Shown here one piece after another: positions 34,353-45,122 of a stretch of DNA of 64,000 bases; the first letter of the stretch is position 1, and every line of letters begins with the position of its first letter. Under the pieces are notes generated by a model that made no database searches, had not been told where the DNA came from, and saw only the letters and a program-made list of their open reading frames with translations. Position numbers and translations under genes: made by a program. This DNA comes from Aotearoamyces nothofagi (lineage: Eukaryota > Ascomycota > Leotiomycetes > Leotiales > Tympanidaceae): positions 563,411 through 627,410 of the forward strand of contig JADDTR010000013.1 of NCBI GenBank assembly GCA_015345905.1, read 5' to 3'.

Positions 34353-37041
34353 TTATGACTGCTTCCTAACCAAAATAAGACTCCGGAAGCTACTCAAACT
34401 CCGCGTCATTATCGTTGGCATCTTGATCCTCGACTCGGAATCTGGAATCCTGACCCCCAGAATCACCTGGTCTCTCTTCCTTTCCGGCTTCGGATCGACC
34501 GAACGCCTCACGGCGCCGAAGGAGCAGAGATATATCGGGAACATCATTCCGAGTGTTATGAGCGCGATATTGCCACATAAGCTGTACTGGATACTCCTTT
34601 TAGCGCCGTACTGGATGGCGTATAGCACCCATGGACCGAAAGCGCCGCCACTCGCGCCGAATGTGAGCAAGGCTGCTGCAGACTTGGTCCTCCTTCCCTG
34701 TCCCCTAAGGCAGATGGCAAAGATAAGAGGCCAGATGGGACTTTCGAAGAAGAATATCATGACGATCAGTGCGGCGGTGGCATCTCCGTCAGTACCGGTT
34801 ATGGAGAAAGCTAATATCGAGAAGATCAGGGTGCCGGAGAAGGCTATGAGGAGCATGATGCGGGGTTTGATGAATAGTACGAGGCCGGCGGCCATCAATC
34901 GACTGATGGTGAAGACAGAATGCGTGAGAGGTAAGTAATTGCGAGGTGTCAAGCTGAGCTTAATTGCAGGGTCATTATAGAAATGTGTAATGAGTGCGTT
35001 GTAATTAACGGAAAGTGATTCCTGCACTCCTACATAGATGAATTGTGCCGGAACGCCGATAGCAAGGGTGATAGTATAGATTCGGAATGTAGTAAGAAAC
35101 CGGTTTGGTCGATCTAATGCGACGCTGTTGTTATTCGTCCTAGGTATGATTGGAAGAGTTTGCTCATATAAGTCGTTGTCAGAAGCCTCGGGAAGCGGGA
35201 TGTAGTAGAAGAAGAGGGCCAGAATGACATTCAAAAAAGCAATTGCGAGGTAGGCCCACTGGATATCAACAAGGGAGTCGATATTGACGAAGAGGACTCG
35301 GTGAGCCAGAATCGGACTGAGAACTGATCCGACACCTTGCACGGCTTGGGCAAGGAGGAGGCGCATCTCTGCGTACTCCGGGGGTCCACAGAGGGCAATA
35401 AAAGGGTTTGCAGCGGTCTCGAGGACTGCCAGGCCACTTCCAACAACAACGTTGGAGACGAAAAAGCCTGGCAGCGACGTTAGGATAGCAGACGGCCAAA
35501 ACATGAGGGTTCCAATTCCGTAGATACAGAGACCTGTAATGAATGTCGCTTTGAAACCACCGAATTTTAAAACGAATCGCCCGATTAATAGCGGACCAAT
35601 TATATATCCTCCAAAATACGCGCTCTGGAGTCCTAAAGCCTGGCTTTTGGTGCTTGCTGAAAGAATAGCGATCTGCGAGTTGAGCGAGTTCATCAAGCCG
35701 TACGAGAATCCCCAAAGTAGGAACAAGATGGTAACTATACTGCAATACTTCAGTGACTCTCTGCCAGTTGTTTGAAGCATGCTTTTCATTTTGCCAGTTG
35801 TCACAAACCCAAATTGAACCTGCTGTGCGTCCGATTTAGTGGCTGTCGTTCCAGAGACCCCTATTAATGTTATGTCTGGTGCGGTCATGAATTCTGACAT
35901 ATCAACCTCCTTATTCGGATTACCCGCTACAACAGCAGCAGGTAGAGTCTGAGGCGCTTCAGTTGGGTGCGAGGATAAAACTGGTCTAGAAAGGAGAGCT
36001 GAGTCCCCCGCGACGGCGTCCGACGAGGATGAATCATTCTTTTCAGTCATCCCGGTTGGGCTTTCAATAAGTTTTGGGAAGATCCAAATGACTAATGGCT
36101 TCAAAGTAGGGATACAAGCACAAACAATCCCAACATTGACTTCTACTGTAGACCACATCAGAGCCAACGAAGCGTACCATGAGAAATCGGCTTTGCTACC
36201 ATTTTTAGCTTGAGGATGCCCGACTATATCGGCGGACGAGCGTTGAAGGTAATAGATACGAAAGATATCAGTAATAATAACGAATATACCAAGAGCAAAG
36301 GTGAAAAGTAGAATGGTTTTTTGCTTCCGTTGGAGTCTCATTCCAGTAAGAACAGGAAGAGGGAGACAGAGAACTGCAAGGTCTGTGATGATGTTGACAG
36401 GCGCGGATGCAAGGTATATAGTCAGAATCGAGATACATTTCGATAAGTCGTTGTTGACATCAAATATCTGTGATATTGGATTGCAAGGAAAGGAGGAAAG
36501 GAATGTCAGTACAATTCCCGCGACGTTCACGATGGCTAGTGTGATATAGGATGCAATGCGGAGATATTTGTTCGTGTTCGCAGAGAGCCGCAAATAGAAA
36601 ACAAGTATCGAGGTCTTGGTTGCCATCAAGGTAGGGTTCTATCATCATCAGTAACAGCCCTGAAAAATCTGACTAGGAAATCCTACGTATAGCACCCCAA
36701 AGCTATATTCGAGCGACCTTAGGCTGTATTTCCATGATGCATGGATGTCTTCATCGAACCGACCTAGGCCCTTTGTTGTCGCAAAAATTATACAGAGGGA
36801 TAGTGCGGATGCCAGAATCTGTTGATTGACAATTGTTAGAATAGCCTCCGCAATGCTGTACAGCCAGGCTGTTACATACCCATCCCAAGACAATGAAATA
36901 ATCATCCAAGGTAATATGCCTCAAAATCAAAATCCTTGAAACTAAGCGCGCAAACACAAATATCGTTGAAATGGCGAGCGTTACCGATGCCACAATAAGC
37001 ACGGAAGGCCCGCGATTCGGAAAACTACTGCTCGTAGACAT
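34353..37041 (-). CDS. Rhodopsin-domain (PTH11-like) receptor fused to FucP-type MFS sugar transporter
   Basis: The model is complement(join(34353-36638, 36687-36818, 36880-37041)), 859 residues. Residues 11-287 form a complete seven-helix fungal rhodopsin-type domain: ITLDDYFIVLGW after helix 1, LYNPTLMATKTSILVFYLRL in helix 3, PVNIITDLAVLCLPLPVL in helix 5, and MWSTVEVNVGIVCACIPTLK at 259-278 in helix 7. A polar linker of about 100 residues (288-391, Ser/Thr/Pro/Ala-rich) follows. From 392 to about 830 is a full 12-helix MFS module of the L-fucose/glucose-galactose permease (FHS) class: SLKYCSIVTILFLLWGFSYG, SAYFGGYIIGPLLIGR, ETAANPFIALCG and FESPIWPLIFAICLRGQGRRTK. All of helices 3-7, linker and transporter are read from one uninterrupted 2286-nt exon. 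A transporter-only start at Met382 (35789) is possible, so two overlapping genes cannot be excluded without RNA data. Confidence 0.88.
35760..36071 (-). other. Linker coding region between receptor and transporter domains
   Basis: These 312 bases encode residues 288-391, mostly polar, rich in Ser, Thr, Pro and Ala. There is no stop codon in the frame and no good intron pair whose removal is required, so the two modules stay in frame. Confidence 0.8.
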
Positions 37042-38682
37042 CTAGTGTCCACGGTCTATACCGATTGCTTCATTAACAGGTAAGAGTATCTAGCCCACTT
37101 GATCGGTAAATAGGTGAGTAACAAGGGACTTGTCGTGTATGAATAAAGTTCATATCGACAGTTGAAGTTCTGAAATTGGCATGTGGATTCGAGCCGGCAG
37201 CGTGTAGGCAGTATTATACTGGACTGCTAACGTCTTCCACTGCGTGAGGCGTCTACATGTTCCAAAGGCCTCCGAGCAGGCTGCACTTGGTGACAGGAAA
37301 GGCATCTCGAGCCCATCGGAGCACCCAGCCCGCAGTGGAAGGCCCAGACCACGAGGATGCAGGCTCTCCCGAAGAATGCCAGACTGTATAGACACGGTAG
37401 GAGCCTAGTGGAGAAGCATAAATCAACCCTACCGAATAGCGACCGCAAGCATCCCGCGCCTAAAGAAGCAGGGGCAATCTGAGGGCAATAACTGCCTGAT
37501 ACCTGAGCTTTCAGAATATAACAATAACACCAGACGAGTATGAAAGTCATGCCCTACCTAGGCTATGTTTAAAGAGAGATATATTCTTACTTTATAGGCA
37601 ACATCGAGAAAATTGCTAAGAAAGAGCAATAAAATACTTTACCACGATGGTTGACAGAGATAAGGATCGTGGCGTCTAGCTCTGGGGCATGGTTCGGAAT
37701 ATGTGCATGCGGCTTGAACCCCTATTTGAATCCGGCGTGTAGCTGGGCTCTACTAGCCCGATATGGATCCAAAGTCAACAAGGCAGACACGTGACGTTGG
37801 TACCAGCCCTACACATCGGTAACCATGAGGCGGAAAGTTTCAAAGCAGCCAAGCAATATCATCGAACAGCCAATAGATCCAGCTTAGCTTTGAGAAGGGA
37901 AGTCGGATAAGCGGCTACATGTTTAAGCTGGCTCTTTCGAAGTGTTGATTGTCGTTTTCGCCACTGCGTGCCCGAGTCGAATTATGTCATTTGCATCACA
38001 ATGTCGGTCTCGATAACATGCGATTCTGCCGTTATATACGTCATAAATTGCATCTCCGGCATCTAGGCAATTTGATTGTTTTAGTAGTAGATGAGAGACT
38101 AGATGATTGCCATGCATTTCCTCAAGCATGCTATCATACCACGCACGGCTCATTCGCCTCCTGTTCTCCAAGATTCTTCTTGTACGTTGTATGCCTGCTG
38201 CCATGCATATCGAAATCTGGGGGTTGCGGAAGCAGCAATCCGATAAAACTTTTCAGTTATCGATTATCGGTTATCGGTTATCGCTGCTACTCAAAGAGAT
38301 AGAAGAATCTCCCCGCACACGTGGGGATCGTGACGTCTCCGCACAGAGTACTCACGTGCCATTACACATGGTGTCTCGATTTTAAAGAAGAATGCTTAGT
38401 AGCTGAATATACATACAGCATCATTCTACCAGAAACTCTTACGTGTGCCTTTTCCCCGCCGTTCAGTGAGTACATCTAATTTTAGGGAGTAAATCCGCTG
38501 CTCGGAGTTACCGAGGACCGAGAGCGTCATGGGAGCTCGGGGCAAGCAGCTCCTCTTCCCACTGTCGTTTGGCATTCTTCGGCCTTCATCAACCAAGACC
38601 ATCACTATACAGAAATGTTAGAACCTTCCTATCCCAGGTAACTTGCTTAATTGGCTTATCATTCCAAGTATATAGATTCAAG
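37042..38682. other. Divergent intergenic region
   Basis: This 1.6 kb separates the fusion gene from the dehydrogenase, which is transcribed the other way. No gene is supported. A short palindromic-looking stretch of repeated tatcggt units occurs near 38262-38282. A possible leader extension of the dehydrogenase frame reaches back to 38569, but its start is not needed. Confidence 0.55.
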
Positions 38683-39810
38683 ATGACTGAGGCTACACAG
38701 CACCCGCTGAGCGGCCTATGGAAGCCGACCCATCTGCAACGTCTATACTACGGCTCAGACTCCGTCACGACACATTTCCTTTCTACTCTACCGACCTCAG
38801 AGTCGAAAGCGTTTATCATTACAGGGTCCTCCCTTGCGACCAAAACGACACTCATCAAGCAGGTAGAACAATTACTGGGCGACAAGCATGCCGGTACATT
38901 CTCCAAGATCAGAGCACACGCGCCAGTAGCACAACTAGACGAAGCAGCCGATGCGGTGGCAAAGGATTCTTCCATTGACACCATCATCAGCATTGGTGGT
39001 GGTAGTCCTATCGACTCCGCCAAAGCAATTTCTTTCCGCTCCCACCAAAAGTCTGGCAGCTTCCTCTTTCACATTACAATCCCAACAACGCTCAGTGCCG
39101 CAGAATGCACGTACGGTGCTGGCTATACTGGCGAAGATGGAACAAAAACTAGGGTCTCCGACCAAGAATTAGCCCCCAACGTCATCATATATGATTCCAA
39201 GTTCGCCCTCGAGACACCGGAGACGCTGTGGTTGTCAACTGGGATTAGGGCACTCGACCACGCTGTCGAGTCTCTCTATAACAAATATGCGACAGAGGTG
39301 CCAACTAGAAAGGCAGCACTGAGCGCACTAGGTGATCTATTTGAGTGCCTTCCAAAATACAAAGCAAATCCAAAAGATGAGGATATCATAACTCGTTTGC
39401 AACTCGCAGCTTTCAGCTCGCTCTTCTCGATTGGCTTGAACACTAAGGGCCGTATGGGTCTTAGCCATGTACTTGGCTACGCTCTTGGCTCTCCGTATGG
39501 TATACCCCACGGTATTACTTCCTGCATAACATTATCCGGTGTAGTTGGGCTCAAGGCCGATAATCCTGAGGATGCAGAACAGCTGGCTCGAGCCTTGCCG
39601 TTTATTAGCCAGAACAGGAGCGGAGACAACAAGGCTGATGCGAAGAGGCTAAGTGAGGCGATTGAGGGCCTTGTTGACTCGCTAGGTCTGAAGACTAAGG
39701 TCAGTGATTATGGTGTAGATGAAGGCCAGGCAGAGAAGATTGCGCAGCTGGCTACTCAGGGTGGGCCGCTGTATGATAGTGCATTAAAGCTTATTAGGAG
39801 CAAGTGGTAG
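38683..39810 (+). CDS. Iron-ADH superfamily oxidoreductase, maleylacetate-reductase-like
   Basis: This intronless frame of 375 residues starts at ATG 38683 (MTEATQHPL). The fold is the group III alcohol dehydrogenase/maleylacetate reductase fold, an NAD(P)H-dependent cytosolic reductase. Marks are the nucleotide-binding GGGSPIDSAKAIS, the middle segment PTTLSAAECTYGAGYT, the signature GIRALDHAVESLY at 187-199 and LSHVLGYALGSPYGIPHG. In metal-dependent members the first metal ligand is the Asp of a DxxxH motif; here that position is Arg189 while His193 is kept. Maleylacetate reductases also lack the Asp, so I favour that branch, which ends hydroxyquinol and resorcinol breakdown. It heads a group with an O-methyltransferase and an SDR on the same strand. 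Confidence 0.9.
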   Translation: MTEATQHPLSGLWKPTHLQRLYYGSDSVTTHFLSTLPTSESKAFIITGSSLATKTTLIKQVEQLLGDKHAGTFSKIRAHAPVAQLDEAADAVAKDSSIDTIISIGGGSPIDSAKAISFRSHQKSGSFLFHITIPTTLSAAECTYGAGYTGEDGTKTRVSDQELAPNVIIYDSKFALETPETLWLSTGIRALDHAVESLYNKYATEVPTRKAALSALGDLFECLPKYKANPKDEDIITRLQLAAFSSLFSIGLNTKGRMGLSHVLGYALGSPYGIPHGITSCITLSGVVGLKADNPEDAEQLARALPFISQNRSGDNKADAKRLSEAIEGLVDSLGLKTKVSDYGVDEGQAEKIAQLATQGGPLYDSALKLIRSKW

Positions 39811-40341
39811 GTGCTTAGGTGCTTGTATATCAAGACTCATGTGTCTTATTCTGCATTTCCTATTTCGATCAAGAGATTGAACATGAAGAGGCCTGTTAGA
39901 AAAGATGAGAGAGAAGGTATCTATTTGCAGACAGATATAGCAAGTAGTTAATTTTAGTATATTTACATTAGCGTAGCTGCACCTGTGTTAACGTCAGGGT
40001 ACTTAATGATGATTAGCGCTCTGAATACATGTCAGGCCTTCGCGAGTCCCGTATTACAGTTGTAACTTTGCTTTCCAGTACGTAAAAGATAATACACTCC
40101 AGGACGCTGGGATCCGATTTCGTCTAAGACAACAAATGAATTATGACTCGGAAGTTTATTTTCAATATAAACGCCGCAATCCCGGGTCAATCAACAGTCT
40201 CATGACTCATCCTCAAATCAATTAATAATATATAAATTTTGAGCATCTCTTCTTTACATGCCTTCTAACAACCTCCGAATCTTCCATCTCTCCACCGTTT
40301 ACTTTCGACGCCTTCACTAACCCGACAAATCTAACCCGAAA
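39811..40341. other. Intergenic region
   Basis: AT-rich spacer between two same-strand genes; the last 150 bases are pyrimidine-rich leader of the methyltransferase. No gene seen. Confidence 0.6.
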
Positions 40342-41079
40342 ATGTCTATCCCATCTCCATCTCCATCTCCATTAATCTCAGCACCCGAGCACATCCACGC
40401 TCTGCTCAATCGTCTCCATGCACTCTCCACCAGCCAAGAGACGAATCTGGACCGCAAAGCATTGAATGAGAAGACCTTCGACGACGCCATGCGCGACAAA
40501 TTCATCGCGCTCGATCAAGATAAGTCCCAATTTCTCTACCAGCTCTGCCGTGCCACCAACGCCAAGAACATCGTCGAGGCCGGCACAAGTTTCGGTGTCA
40601 GCACCATCTATCTTGCTCTAGCTGTGGGCCAGAACGTCGAGACTACAGGCGGTACTGGCACGGTGATTGCAACTGAGAAGGAGCCTGCAAAAGCAGCCAA
40701 AGCGCGCGAGAACTGGCAGGAAGCTGGCGAATTGGTCACTCGCCATATTGATCTCCGAGAAGGAGATTTACTGCAGACCCTGAAGGTGAATCTACCAGAG
40801 ATAGATCTTCTCTTGCTTGATAGTAAGTATTTCTAGTCATTTCAAGGGAGTCGTTTGCTGATTGGAGTAGTCTGGTGTCCCCTGGCACTTCCAACCCTGA
40901 AGACGGTCCAGCCACGCTTGAGGCGAGGTGCGGCGATCGTGATTGATAACTCGGTTGGTTCGGCCGAAGGGTATAAAGACGTATTGGAGTATTTGAGGGC
41001 CCCGGATAGTGGATTCACCAATCTGACTCTCCCGTATAATAAGGGATTAGAGTTCAGCCTATATCTGCCCTCGAACTAA
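40342..41079 (+). CDS. Class I SAM-dependent O-methyltransferase (CCoAOMT/COMT-like)
   Basis: The model is join(40342-40822, 40871-41079), 229 residues, with a 48-nt GTAAGT...TAG intron that joins LLLLD to IWCPLALPTLK. It transfers a methyl group from S-adenosylmethionine, probably to a phenolic or catechol hydroxyl; small cytosolic enzyme. Marks are KSQFLYQLCRATNAKNIVEAG before motif I (EAGTSFGVSTIYLA), the acidic residue of ATEKEP after strand 2, and RRGAAIVIDNSV in the last third. The amino terminus contains SPSPSPSP from a CCATCT hexamer repeat (about 40353-40378). Size and layout fit the CCoAOMT-like bacterial/fungal class. The gene lies between the reductase and the SDR; a joint pathway is an inference from position. 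Confidence 0.9.
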
Positions 41080-41593
41080 TAGTGTATAATGGAGCGCTGT
41101 TATCTACAAGATCATCCAGAATATACTATCTTCTACATGTTGATTAGCTAATAATGCTTATATAAATTCACAGATATGTAATACATCAGCCGCGTTCATA
41201 GCGTAATCCCGAGCGGGTCTGTCTTGCCGGCGGGAGCGGAGACGGCCAACCGGGGGGCCGTCGCCCGAGCCCAATGCAGTCCCGGAGTAGAAGGGCCCAT
41301 TCGACGACATGGCGTGCATTGTATATGCCTTCCTATCCTGTGAGAAAAGATGTAAAAAGCCAATTTGTGGATAGCGTCGTATCATATCTTACACAACTGC
41401 GGTCAACAGTGGCCGACAGGATGCCCGGTGATCACTTGACACGGTAGAGCTCGTGAACAACTCATCACTGCAGTCGATGTTAAGTCGTGCCACCACAGCG
41501 AGAGTTGCTTATATATAACTTCATATTAGCCATATGTAGGAAATAACAACAATCCGATATACACCTCTCGTGAAAGATTCATCATCTGTAGTT
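41080..41593. other. Intergenic region
   Basis: No gene seen. A minus-strand frame at 41158-41385 is short and unrecognisable. Confidence 0.6.
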
Positions 41594-42761
41594 ATGTCTG
41601 AAGCGTCTGTTGAAAGAGAAGCCAAACCACGGCTCGGCGGGCAAGATATTCATACTCGAGATCTCTTTAAGCTTGATGGAAGGACGATATTAGGTATTTG
41701 ACTACTATTTCTATTAAATATAAGAGCCAACATCTTCTCTTGACTAGACTAGGAGGACTCAGACTTTCCGTTTTCTTACTATCACCTTCTAACTTGAGAG
41801 GGTGCTTTTATATTCATTCACTCACTTAAGCTGGCGTTTTATTTCAAATGCATGCTAATTATCAGTGACCGGCGGTGCTGGAGCCTTGGGTTCAGCCATC
41901 GCATCATCCGTTCTAGAAAGCGGTGGCGATGTCGTCTGTGTTGATTACAACGAAGCCCCCGACGCAGAAATATGGTGTAAGTCGCTTTCTACCCCATCCG
42001 CCTTCCGTCCAAATGAAGTAACCAATCTTCCTCTCTATCAGCAAATCTCAGCTCGATAGCCAAGAAAAACGACACCCGGATCTCCTACTACAGCGCCGAC
42101 GTCTCCGACGCCGATCGGATCCAATCCGTCTTCTCTGAAGCAAGCTCGAAGCTACGATACCCCCTCCGGGGCCTTGTCACCTGTGCTGGTATAACAGGCA
42201 TAGGCTCTGCAATCGACTATCCGATTGATTCCTTCAGGCGGGTTATTGACACGAACCTTAACGGCACGTTTGTCTGTGCGCAAGCTGCGGCGAGGGAGTT
42301 CATCAAGCAGGATGTCTCTGGGAGCATGGTTCTGATTGCGAGTATGAGCGGCTACATCAGCAACAAGGTATCTAGCCCTCCTGCTCCAACAACTCCGCTA
42401 TCAAGCAAAAGCCACTAACGAGCATAACCTACCGTTATAGGGCATCGACACACCTGCCTACAACGCATCCAAGGCCGCCGTCATACAACTCGCCCGCTCA
42501 CTCGCCGCCGAATGGGGCAGCCGTCCCGGCTGTCCCCTGATCCGGGTCAACACTCTGAGTCCCGGGTATATCCGCACTGCAATGACGAATCCCGTAGTGC
42601 GACACGGCAATAGAGAGACGGAGTGGTCGGCGCAGAATATGATGAACCGGCTCTCGTTCGCCGACGAGTATAGGGGCCCGATCATGTTCGCGTTGGCCGA
42701 TGCGAGCAGCTACATGACGGGGGCTGACTTGAGAGTCGACGGTGGCCATACGGCGTGGTGA
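41594..42761 (+). CDS. Short-chain dehydrogenase/reductase (classical SDR)
   Basis: The model is join(41594-41693, 41866-41976, 42042-42367, 42441-42761), 285 residues. It is a NAD(P)H-dependent oxidoreductase with the cofactor-binding TGGAGALG directly after the first junction, an acidic VDYNEAP after strand 2 (favouring NAD+), the CAGITG loop, NTLNGTF-like helix 4 segment (DTNLNGTFVCAQ), the catalytic Ser in IASMSGY and Tyr-x3-Lys in PAYNASK, and the SPGYI after strand 6. It ends with DLRVDGGHTAW, the usual SDR carboxy-terminal pattern. The first intron, 172 nt, is two to four times longer than any other in the window. Sorbitol/arabinitol- or mannitol-type dehydrogenases are close candidates. 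It may act with the two genes upstream. Confidence 0.9.
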
Positions 42762-43257
42762 ACACAATAGAGAGGTAGATTCGTATCTAGACCCCTTTTT
42801 GGCTCTGCGAATCCTTTTAAATAGATTTCATCTAGGTCGAGATCTTCTTTGACAATCTACCAAACTCAGGAAATTCTTTCGATCCTAAATCCCTTCTCTC
42901 AGCCTTTCAATGGAGCTACTTCAGCCCAATTTTCGGTGCTGGCCTTGCACTTCTCTTCCATGTAGTCCTCACATTCTCCGCCTATAGACTTTTCAAAAGT
43001 CCTCTCATACGTTGCAGTCGCGATCCCAATAGCTTTCGTGGTCGTAATGAGAGCCGTCAAATTCAGATTTGGGATACGTTAAGAGCGACATGAGAATGTT
43101 GAAGATTCATCCAATTATGCCTATAGAACTACTTCAATACCATCTCTGCTATATACTCAAATGGCACAGCTACCTACCTCCCTCATAAAGACTGATAAAA
43201 AATCAAAATCTCATAGTAGGTTCACATTTATCACTTGAACTTCCCTAGGTAATAGCA
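42762..43257. other. Convergent intergenic region with a possible gene relic
   Basis: This is the 3' side of both neighbours. A short protein-like fragment on the minus strand is listed separately. Confidence 0.5.
42899..43082 (-). pseudogene. Possible coding relic, unidentified
   Basis: On the minus strand an open stretch of about 60 codons ends at a TGA at 42899-42901 and reads plausibly like the end of a hydrophilic protein (FEKSIGGECEDYMEEKCKA, then ENWAEVAPLKG). It has no ATG and is preceded by a stop. I do not recognise it; it may be the end of a decayed gene or chance. Confidence 0.25.
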
Positions 43258-45122
43258 TTACACAACCTTCAGATCCTGCGTCTTATCAGTATCCTTGTCC
43301 TGGATCTCTTGATTAGACAGAGTTGGTGGAGTGAGAGCACGTCCGGAGCCATTATCCCCTTCCTCCTTGTGGGAGATTTGCTCAGAATGTAAGACTGTAT
43401 CTTCTCTCCAGAAGTCCTTTTGGCTAGCAGAGGTCAGCATGATACAGTTTAGTGCTCACTTGGCATTAGTATTTACGTACCCATGAGCTGCACGTGTCAC
43501 CCAAGGGGGTAGAATGCCGCCCTTGATTTTATAAGACCATGGCTCCTTAAATTTCTTATCCTCTGGCACAATCTTGCCCCCACTCACAACCTCAACCAGC
43601 AGGACAAATGAGTTGATGATTCCGTAGCTGACGATTCCTGCAATTAGACCGTAAGCAATCGAATAGGTGAATGGCATAACGGCAAGAGTGATGAAGGCGG
43701 GTAGTGCATCTCCGTAGTATTTCCAGTTGATATCCGCAGCAGCCTTCGTCATCATCGCCCCAACAATTATCAGGGTACAGCCTGTGGCCCATGGAGGAAT
43801 TGACGCAAAGATTGGCGCAAAAAAGACGGAGATAAAAAAGCATATGCCCGTCGTAATGGCAGTGATGCCAGTTTTCCCACCCTCGCTGATTCCGGCTCCG
43901 GACTCAATGAACGCGGTAACAGGACTAAGACCGAATAGACTCCCGATCGAAATGCCAGCCGCTATATTGATGTTAGCAACAAGTTAAAAATTCTTGCTAG
44001 GGTATGCGTACCGTCAACCAAATAAGCTACAGCTGAGCCCTCAAAATCTTGAGTTTCTTCATCAATCGCACCTGCGAACTGAGCCATAGAGTACAAAGTC
44101 CCCGTACAATCAAGAATATCGACATAAAGGAACGTAATAAAGGCAAGCCAAAATTGGCCACTAATTCCAGAGAGGTTCCATTCTTGCGCTGCGAGAGTCT
44201 CTTTGATAGGATGAAAGGTCACCACCTTCTTGAAGAAGTCGAAATTATCATCGCCAGTTGCCGTATAGGGGAAATATGTGACAGCGGTTGTTCTAGGCCA
44301 GGAGATGATGGATACTAATAGAATTCCAAAAATGATAGCTCCTTTAACTTTGTACGTCATCAGAATGGCAGTCACGAATCCACCACAGAATATACCAATC
44401 CACATTGTAGGAGACCGCATTTTGACTGAGGTAGGGCAGAGACCATCAACTTGATCTTCGGCAAGACAACCAGCAAGCTCCAAAGGAGTATCTACAGCCC
44501 CAGTGATAGCTCCAATACCAGCACTATAACCGAGACCAATGAGGGTGAGGTAAAGGCCGATGCCAACCCCTGATGCTAATTTGATTGAGCGTGGAATGGC
44601 TCTTGCAAGCCACTGTCGAAGTCCAAGTAAGGATAGACCAATAAAAACAAACCCTTCGACAAAGACTGCGGTAAGAGCAAGCCTATAAGAAACAAGTCCC
44701 GTCCCGTGATATCCAACAACAGTATATGCAAAGTAGGCATTGAGTCCCATTCCTGGCGCCAACGCGATTGGCATATTGGCAAACAGCCCCATACAGAAAG
44801 ACGTGAGTGCGGATATGGCTGCAGTCCCAGTGATAAAGTCACGTTTAATGACATTGAGGCAGAGATTGTAGTCTGGGTCGGCAGAGCAGGTAGGGTCCGT
44901 AGTGTCGTTACATACACAAGTGCCACCGCTATCGGTGGTGATAGTTGCGTTCACAGAAATAATGTAAGCCATGGCAAAAAAGGTAGCCAAGCCAGCACGG
45001 ATTTCTGTCAAAAATCTTGCACCATGTCGAGGCTTGGGGTGTCTCGAGCCATCTAGTCGGAAGTACCGACCAACAACACTGTTGGCGACAGCATCGTTGA
45101 TCTTTGTCGCATAGGCCTTCAT
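43258..45122 (-). CDS. azgA: AzgA-family purine (hypoxanthine/adenine/guanine) permease
   Basis: The model is complement(join(43258-43423, 43481-43961, 44012-45122)), 585 residues, the usual AzgA length. It is a plasma-membrane proton symporter for hypoxanthine, adenine and guanine in the nucleobase-ascorbate transporter-related AzgA-like family. Marks are FLTEIRAGLATFFAMAYIISVNA at the start of helix 1, LAPGMGLNAYFAYTVVG in helix 3, SGVGIGLYLTLIGLGYSAG, LYVDILDCTGTLYSMAQFAG in helix 8, and LFGLSPVTAFIESGAGISEG in helix 10, the substrate-site region. I start at ATG 45122 (MKAYATKIN). The introns are 50 and 57 nt. The cytosolic tail is polar. Family identity is strong; purine specificity is inferred from the family. 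Confidence 0.93.

Noticed and set aside
37680-37745. B-box-like GGTTCAAGCC on the minus strand, considered as a tRNA gene
   Set aside because: The T-stem does not pair and no A-box or acceptor stem fits; not a tRNA.
38569-38682. In-frame extension upstream of the dehydrogenase start
   Set aside because: The extension (SLYRNVRTFLSQ...) does not match the family, and the ATG at 38683 begins the expected length; the stretch probably is 5' leader.
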